This document shows positions 7,466-10,326 of a stretch of DNA of 10,326 nt, piece after piece (the first letter of the stretch is position 1; each line of letters starts with the position of its first letter). Where the stretch lies: NCBI GenBank assembly GCA_947461915.1, contig CANHNG010000033.1, forward strand, positions 1 to 10,326, written 5' to 3'. Position numbers and translations under genes: made by a program. The notes under the pieces are model-generated. The model saw only the letters and a program-made list of their open reading frames with translations, made no database searches and was not told where the DNA came from. This stretch comes from Flavobacteriaceae bacterium (GTDB lineage: Bacteria; Bacteroidota; Bacteroidia; Flavobacteriales; Flavobacteriaceae).

Positions 7466-8491
7466 TTACTTCCTTCTTGTAGACTCTCTTTCTCTAAGTT
7501 CGGTTTTAATGATTACCGTTTCATAAGGCAGATTTTCTTTTTTCAATTCTAATCTGTCTATCATTAATTTAGCGGCGGCTTCGCCAATTTCCACTCCATA
7601 TTGACTTAAGGTGGACAAGCTTGGAGACAATCTTCTGGAGGCTAAAATCCCATCGGCAAAACCAATTATAGATACTTCTTCGGGAACTTTGTAGCCTTTC
7701 TTTTGACTAATTCTTAATGCCGCTACAGAATCATTTTCTACTACCGCAAATATTCCGTCAATTTTATTAGTATCAAAAACGGTCTCTATTTTATTTTTTA
7801 AATCAGATTCAGAATCTGTTCGAATAATCAAACTAGGGTTTATGATAATATTATTATTTTTTAGTGCCTGTAAATACCCTTCCGCTCTTAACTTACCTAC
7901 GCTTAAATTGTCAACTGAAGAAAACAAGGCAATGTTTTTACATCCTGTATTTATTAGGTGTTGGGTAGCATTTAAAGCCGAATCGTAATCGTCAACAATA
8001 ACTTTGTCACAGACCACTTCGTCAACAATACGGTCAAACATTACAATAGGAGTGCCTTCATTTATGACCTCTTTAAGGTGATTGTATTCCTTTAATTTTT
8101 GTGCTTCCTCTGAAATGGATAAAATAAAACCATCGATGGTTCCATTACTTAACATATCTATGATACGTACTTCTTTCTCTAACGACTCATTGGAGATGCA
8201 CATAATTACATTGTAGCCTTTTGCATCGGCGACTTTTTCTATACCACTAAAAACTTTGGCAAAAAAAGAATCCAAAATATTAGGGATAATAACCCCAATT
8301 GTTTTTGTCTTCCTGTTTTTCAGGTTCAGGCCAATAACATTAGGCTTGTAGTTTTTGAGTTTAGCGTATTCTTTTATTCTAGTTTTCGTTTGTTCACTGA
8401 TTTCGGGACTATCATTAAGTGCTTTTGAGACTGTAGAAACAGAGACATCAAGTTCTTTTGCGATTTGTTTTAAAGTTGCTCTAATTTTCAT
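7466..8491 (-). CDS. LacI-family transcriptional regulator
   Basis: This is a 341-residue repressor of the LacI/GalR family. The N-terminal helix-turn-helix is clear: TLKQIAKELDVSVSTVSKAL at 6-25, followed by the hinge motif YKPNVIGLNLKNR (48-60). Residues about 62-330 form the periplasmic-binding-protein-like effector domain, with the typical segments GVIIPNI (66-72), MFDRIV (151-156), VDDYDSA (166-172) and VSIIGFAD (273-280). ATG 8491 is chosen because it begins right before the HTH and gives a standard length; an upstream in-frame ATG at 8596 would add 35 residues with no family match. The family usually senses a sugar or nucleotide-type ligand, but no sugar transporter, SusC/D pair or glycosidase is adjacent, so neither ligand nor target can be inferred. 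It converges with polA (54-bp gap without a convincing terminator) and diverges from rplM. Confidence 0.95.
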   Translation of the reverse strand: MKIRATLKQIAKELDVSVSTVSKALNDSPEISEQTKTRIKEYAKLKNYKPNVIGLNLKNRKTKTIGVIIPNILDSFFAKVFSGIEKVADAKGYNVIMCISNESLEKEVRIIDMLSNGTIDGFILSISEEAQKLKEYNHLKEVINEGTPIVMFDRIVDEVVCDKVIVDDYDSALNATQHLINTGCKNIALFSSVDNLSVGKLRAEGYLQALKNNNIIINPSLIIRTDSESDLKNKIETVFDTNKIDGIFAVVENDSVAALRISQKKGYKVPEEVSIIGFADGILASRRLSPSLSTLSQYGVEIGEAAAKLMIDRLELKKENLPYETVIIKTELRERESTRRK

Positions 8492-8618
8492 AAGTAAATA
8501 TTTATAATCGTATTTTGTACCAGTAATGAGTAGAATGTGCTTTCTAAGGGAGTGAATTGAATTATTTTTTGTTTTATCCCAAAAAATCTCCGTCAAAAAT
8601 AAATCTTTATTTCAGTGT

Positions 8619-8628
8619 AATGTACATT
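8619..8628. promoter_or_regulatory. Perfect palindrome, possible operator in the LacI-type gene leader
   Basis: AATGTACATT is its own reverse complement and lies about 15-20 bases downstream of the predicted start of the LacI-type transcript, where a bound repressor would block elongation. Autoregulation is inferred from position only. The palindrome lacks the central CG of many LacI-family operators and could be chance in AT-rich DNA. Confidence 0.25.
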
Positions 8629-8647
8629 TTTTTATACAGATCCTCTG

Positions 8648-8678
8648 CAAATATAGAAACTCTAAATTAAACAACAAC
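8648..8678 (-). promoter_or_regulatory. Promoter of the LacI-type regulator gene
   Basis: On the minus strand GTTG (8678-8675), a 19-base spacer and TATATTTG (8655-8648) fit the Bacteroidota consensus with an exact -7 box and a TTG core at -33. The start of transcription would fall near 8641, giving a leader of roughly 150 bases before ATG 8491, which is long for this class of gene. Confidence 0.65.
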
Positions 8679-8761
8679 TCAAGAAAGCGGAAATGAATTT
8701 ACCTTCAAATACCCATTTGATAATCAGCTCAAAAACGATCAAAAAATAATCTTTTAAGGTA

Positions 8762-8792
8762 TTTGTATTTAAAATAATTAATTGTACTTTTG
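8762..8792 (+). promoter_or_regulatory. Promoter of the rplM-rpsI operon
   Basis: TTTG (8762-8765), a 19-base spacer and TACTTTTG (8785-8792) match the Bacteroidota vegetative promoter at every fixed position. Transcription would start near 8799, leaving a leader of only about 37 bases before rplM. Confidence 0.85.
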
Positions 8793-8795
8793 CAA

Positions 8796-8809
8796 CCCCT
8801 TTATTGGGG
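8796..8809 (+). promoter_or_regulatory. Short GC hairpin at the 5' end of the rplM leader
   Basis: CCCC (8796-8799) and GGGG (8806-8809) flank a six-base loop in otherwise very AT-rich DNA, directly at the predicted transcription start. Whether the whole stem is transcribed depends on the exact start base. It could be part of an L13-responsive leader, as autoregulation of this operon is known in E. coli, but that is inference. Confidence 0.35.
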
Positions 8810-8835
8810 ATGGAATGTTTAATTAAATATATATT

Positions 8836-9291
8836 ATGGACGCATTAAGCTACAAGACACAATCAGCAAGCAAAGCCACCGTTACAAAAGAGTGGATCAT
8901 TGTTGATGCCGATGGTCATAACTTAGGTCGTCTTGCTTCAAAAGTCGCTATGATTTTGAGAGGTAAGTACAAACCAAGTTACACACCACACGTCGACTGC
9001 GGAGATAACGTAATCGTTATCAACTCAGAAAAAATCAACCTTACAGGTAACAAAATGGATGAAAAAACATACATCCGTCACACTGGTTATCCTGGAGGAC
9101 AAAGAACTTTAACTGCTAAAGTATTGCAATCAAAAAACCCTGCATTATTAGTAGAAAAAGCAGTAAAAGGAATGTTGCCAAAAAATAAAATTGGCGCTGA
9201 ACTTTTCAGAAATTTAAATGTTGTTGTAGGATCAGAGCACAAACAAGGCGCTCAAAAACCTAGAACAGTTAACCTTAACGATCTTAAGTAA
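8836..9291 (+). CDS. rplM: 50S ribosomal protein L13 (uL13)
   Basis: This is a 151-residue uL13, a 23S rRNA-binding protein that acts early in large-subunit assembly. Recognisable blocks are WIIVDADGHNLGRLAS (20-35), YTPHVDCGD (49-57), RHTGYPGG (81-88) and the family signature region VKGMLPKNKIG (110-120) through VVVGSEH (129-135). The first 15 residues are a slightly extended N-terminus compared with E. coli. ATG 8836 is 44 bases after the -7 box and is preceded by an A/T-only stretch instead of a Shine-Dalgarno sequence, usual for highly expressed genes in this phylum. Its stop codon TAA shares its last base with the rpsI start codon (TAATG), so translation of the two proteins is probably coupled. 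Confidence 0.98.
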   Translation: MDALSYKTQSASKATVTKEWIIVDADGHNLGRLASKVAMILRGKYKPSYTPHVDCGDNVIVINSEKINLTGNKMDEKTYIRHTGYPGGQRTLTAKVLQSKNPALLVEKAVKGMLPKNKIGAELFRNLNVVVGSEHKQGAQKPRTVNLNDLK

Positions 9292-9677
9292 TGGGAGTAA
9301 TTCACAAAATCGGTAGAAGAAAAACCGCTGTTGCACGTGTTTATGTTTCGGAAGGAACAGGAGTAATCACTGTGAACAAAAAAGAATTTGCAACTTACTT
9401 TCCAACCGCTACTTTACAGTACAAAGTATTGCAACCTATGTCAATGACAGAAAATGCAACTAACTTTGACGTAAAAGTAAATGTTTATGGAGGTGGTTCA
9501 ACTGGTCAAGCAGAAGCTGTAAGAATGGCATTAGCACGTGTTATGTGTGAAGTAAATGCTGAAAACAGAGCTATCTTGAAACCAGAAGGTTTATTAACAA
9601 GAGACCCAAGAATGGTTGAACGAAAAAAATTCGGTCAGAAGAAAGCTCGTAAGAGATTCCAATTCTCTAAACGTTAA
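9291..9677 (+). CDS. rpsI: 30S ribosomal protein S9 (uS9)
   Basis: This is a 128-residue uS9 of the small-subunit head. It shows GRRKTAVARVYV (8-19), the family signature GGGSTGQAEAVRMALARVM (67-85), and a basic C-terminal tail ending in SKR, which in ribosome structures reaches the P-site tRNA anticodon stem. Length and motifs are normal for the family. It overlaps rplM by one base, which fixes the start codon and suggests translational coupling. A stem-loop begins eight bases after its stop codon, and rpsB follows 167 bp downstream. Confidence 0.98.
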   Translation: MGVIHKIGRRKTAVARVYVSEGTGVITVNKKEFATYFPTATLQYKVLQPMSMTENATNFDVKVNVYGGGSTGQAEAVRMALARVMCEVNAENRAILKPEGLLTRDPRMVERKKFGQKKARKRFQFSKR

Positions 9678-9685
9678 TAGTACCT

Positions 9686-9708
9686 GTCTTGTATTATTTA
9701 TACAAGAC
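9686..9708 (+). terminator. Stem-loop after rpsI (possible terminator or processing site)
   Basis: GTCTTGTAT (9686-9694) pairs perfectly with ATACAAGAC (9700-9708) around a five-base loop. It sits just past the rpsI stop codon. The following bases (ttattgattaat) are AT-rich but not a run of T, so full intrinsic termination is doubtful; partial termination, or protection of the rplM-rpsI message end, is equally possible. Confidence 0.5.
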
Positions 9709-9727
9709 TTATTGATTAATAAATTTA
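9697..9727 (+). promoter_or_regulatory. Weak candidate promoter for rpsB
   Basis: TTTA (9697-9700), a 19-base spacer and TAAATTTA (9720-9727) have the right spacing but carry A in place of the final G in both boxes. In DNA this AT-rich a chance match is likely. rpsB may instead be read through from the rplM promoter. Confidence 0.2.
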
Positions 9728-9743
9728 AAAACAATGTTGTTGT

Positions 9744-9811
9744 TGTCCCAATGCGTTGGGAAATTAGTTTAGCATCTAAATGAAACCAAATTGAAAGATT
9801 AAAAAGGGACA
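9744..9811 (+). promoter_or_regulatory. Candidate structured leader of rpsB
   Basis: The 167-base gap before rpsB can form a hairpin TCCCAA (9746-9751), loop TGCG, TTGGGA (9756-9761). It can alternatively form a long-range helix TGTCCC (9744-9749) with GGGACA (9806-9811). The two share bases 9746-9749 and exclude one another. S2 is known to repress its own message in E. coli through the rpsB leader, so an analogous autoregulatory leader is plausible here, but the fold is unproven. Confidence 0.35.
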
Positions 9812-9844
9812 TTGCTAATCAACAGAACGTAAACTAAACAAAAA

Positions 9845-10326
9845 ATGTCAAACAAAGTAGAAGTAAAAGAATTACTAGAAGCAGGTGTTCACTTTGGACA
9901 CATGACTAGAAAATGGGACCCAAATATGGCTCCTTACATTTATATGGAGCGTAATGGAATTCACATTATCAATCTATATAAAACTGCAGCAAAAATTGAA
10001 GAAGCGAATGAAGCTTTGAAAAAAATCGCTGCATCAGGTAGAAAAATATTATTTGTTGCTACCAAAAAACAAGCAAAAGACATCGTTGCTGAAAAAGCAA
10101 AAACTGCAAACATGCCTTACATCACTGAAAGATGGCCTGGTGGAATGCTAACTAACTTTGTAACTATCCGTAAAGCCGTTAAAAAAATGGCTACTATTGA
10201 TAAAATGAAGAAAGATGGTACATTCATGACGCTGTCTAAAAAAGAGCGTTTACAAGTTGACCGTCTTCGTGCTAAATTAGAGAAAAATTTAGGTTCAATT
10301 TCAGATATGTCAAGACTTCCAGCTGC
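9845..10326 (+). CDS. rpsB: 30S ribosomal protein S2 (uS2), N-terminal part
   Basis: The open frame from ATG 9845 runs off the right edge after 160 full codons; complete uS2 is usually about 230-260 residues. The protein is unmistakable: VKELLEAGVHFGHMTRKWDP (7-26), the block MERNGIHIINLYKT (34-47), FVATKKQAKDIV (70-81) and RWPGGMLTN (96-104), followed by the basic helical hairpin (about 106-150). It binds the small-subunit body late in assembly, near S1 where that protein is present. The start codon is preceded by an A-rich stretch (actaaacaaaaa), the favoured initiation context for ribosomal genes in this phylum, and no Shine-Dalgarno sequence. Elongation factor gene tsf commonly follows, but lies outside the window. 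Confidence 0.97.
   Translation, partial: MSNKVEVKELLEAGVHFGHMTRKWDPNMAPYIYMERNGIHIINLYKTAAKIEEANEALKKIAASGRKILFVATKKQAKDIVAEKAKTANMPYITERWPGGMLTNFVTIRKAVKKMATIDKMKKDGTFMTLSKKERLQVDRLRAKLEKNLGSISDMSRLPA

Larger units (their letters stand above)
8492..8835. other. Divergent control region between the LacI-type gene and rplM
   Basis: This 344-bp stretch is AT-rich and holds no convincing gene. It contains one promoter for each flanking gene (minus strand 8648-8678, plus strand 8762-8792). It also contains a perfect 10-bp palindrome at 8619-8628 (aatgtacatt) inside the LacI leader, and a 6-bp inverted repeat with a four-base loop at 8705-8720 (TCAAAT, ACCC, ATTTGA) between the promoters. No classical LacI-type operator with a central CG is seen. 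Confidence 0.7.

Noticed and set aside
8492..8596. Longer N-terminus of the LacI-type regulator from ATG 8596
   Set aside because: The helix-turn-helix begins right after the internal ATG 8491, which gives the usual family length; the extra 35 residues look unrelated.
8705..8720. TCAAAT-ACCC-ATTTGA as a repressor operator
   Set aside because: It is a short AT-rich inverted repeat outside both promoters, about 40 bases upstream of the rplM -33 box, with no second copy seen; chance is a sufficient explanation.
1..10326. Mobile element, CRISPR array, tRNA/rRNA, toxin-antitoxin or defence cluster
   Set aside because: No transposase or integrase, no spaced identical repeats, no RNA gene signature and no small paired genes were found; the gene content is ordinary core and envelope genes.

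Overview
The window looks like a chromosomal segment of a member of the Bacteroidota, most probably Flavobacteriaceae and close to Flavobacterium. Several things point that way. The base composition is AT-rich. Genes lack Shine-Dalgarno sequences and often have A/T-rich start regions. Several promoters fit the Bacteroidota pattern TTTG-N19/20-TAnnTTTG. The ribosomal order rplM-rpsI-rpsB is typical of the group, and the left-edge gene is a DUF2723-type membrane protein of a family common in Bacteroidota.

Layout, left to right. Positions 1-1947 hold the 3' part of a large DUF2723 (GT-C-like) membrane protein gene. A NodB-type polysaccharide deacetylase follows on the same strand (2040-2690). 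Two genes then face it on the minus strand: a thioredoxin-fold protein without active-site cysteines (2724-3020) and a membrane-anchored metallophosphoesterase (3095-4351). Divergent from the latter is polA, a complete DNA polymerase I with all three activities' motifs intact (4574-7411). Convergent with polA is a LacI-family repressor gene (7466-8491). After a 344-bp divergent control region comes the ribosomal protein cluster rplM-rpsI-rpsB; rplM and rpsI overlap by one base, and rpsB runs off the right edge.

The left half is a loose set of envelope and housekeeping genes, with no clear shared pathway visible. The right half is core replication and translation. The LacI regulator has no sugar transport or catabolic gene beside it, so its target cannot be read from context.

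I found no mobile element, CRISPR array, tRNA, rRNA or defence system, and no convincing undescribed multi-gene system. The features most worth a second look are small. They are a 7-bp tandem repeat lying inside the deacetylase reading frame (two 7-residue protein repeats beside catalytic motif 3), a cysteine-less thioredoxin, a twin-arginine motif internal to a four-helix membrane metallophosphoesterase, a short inverted-repeat element at a convergent gene junction, and leaders of rplM and rpsB that can fold into candidate regulatory structures.
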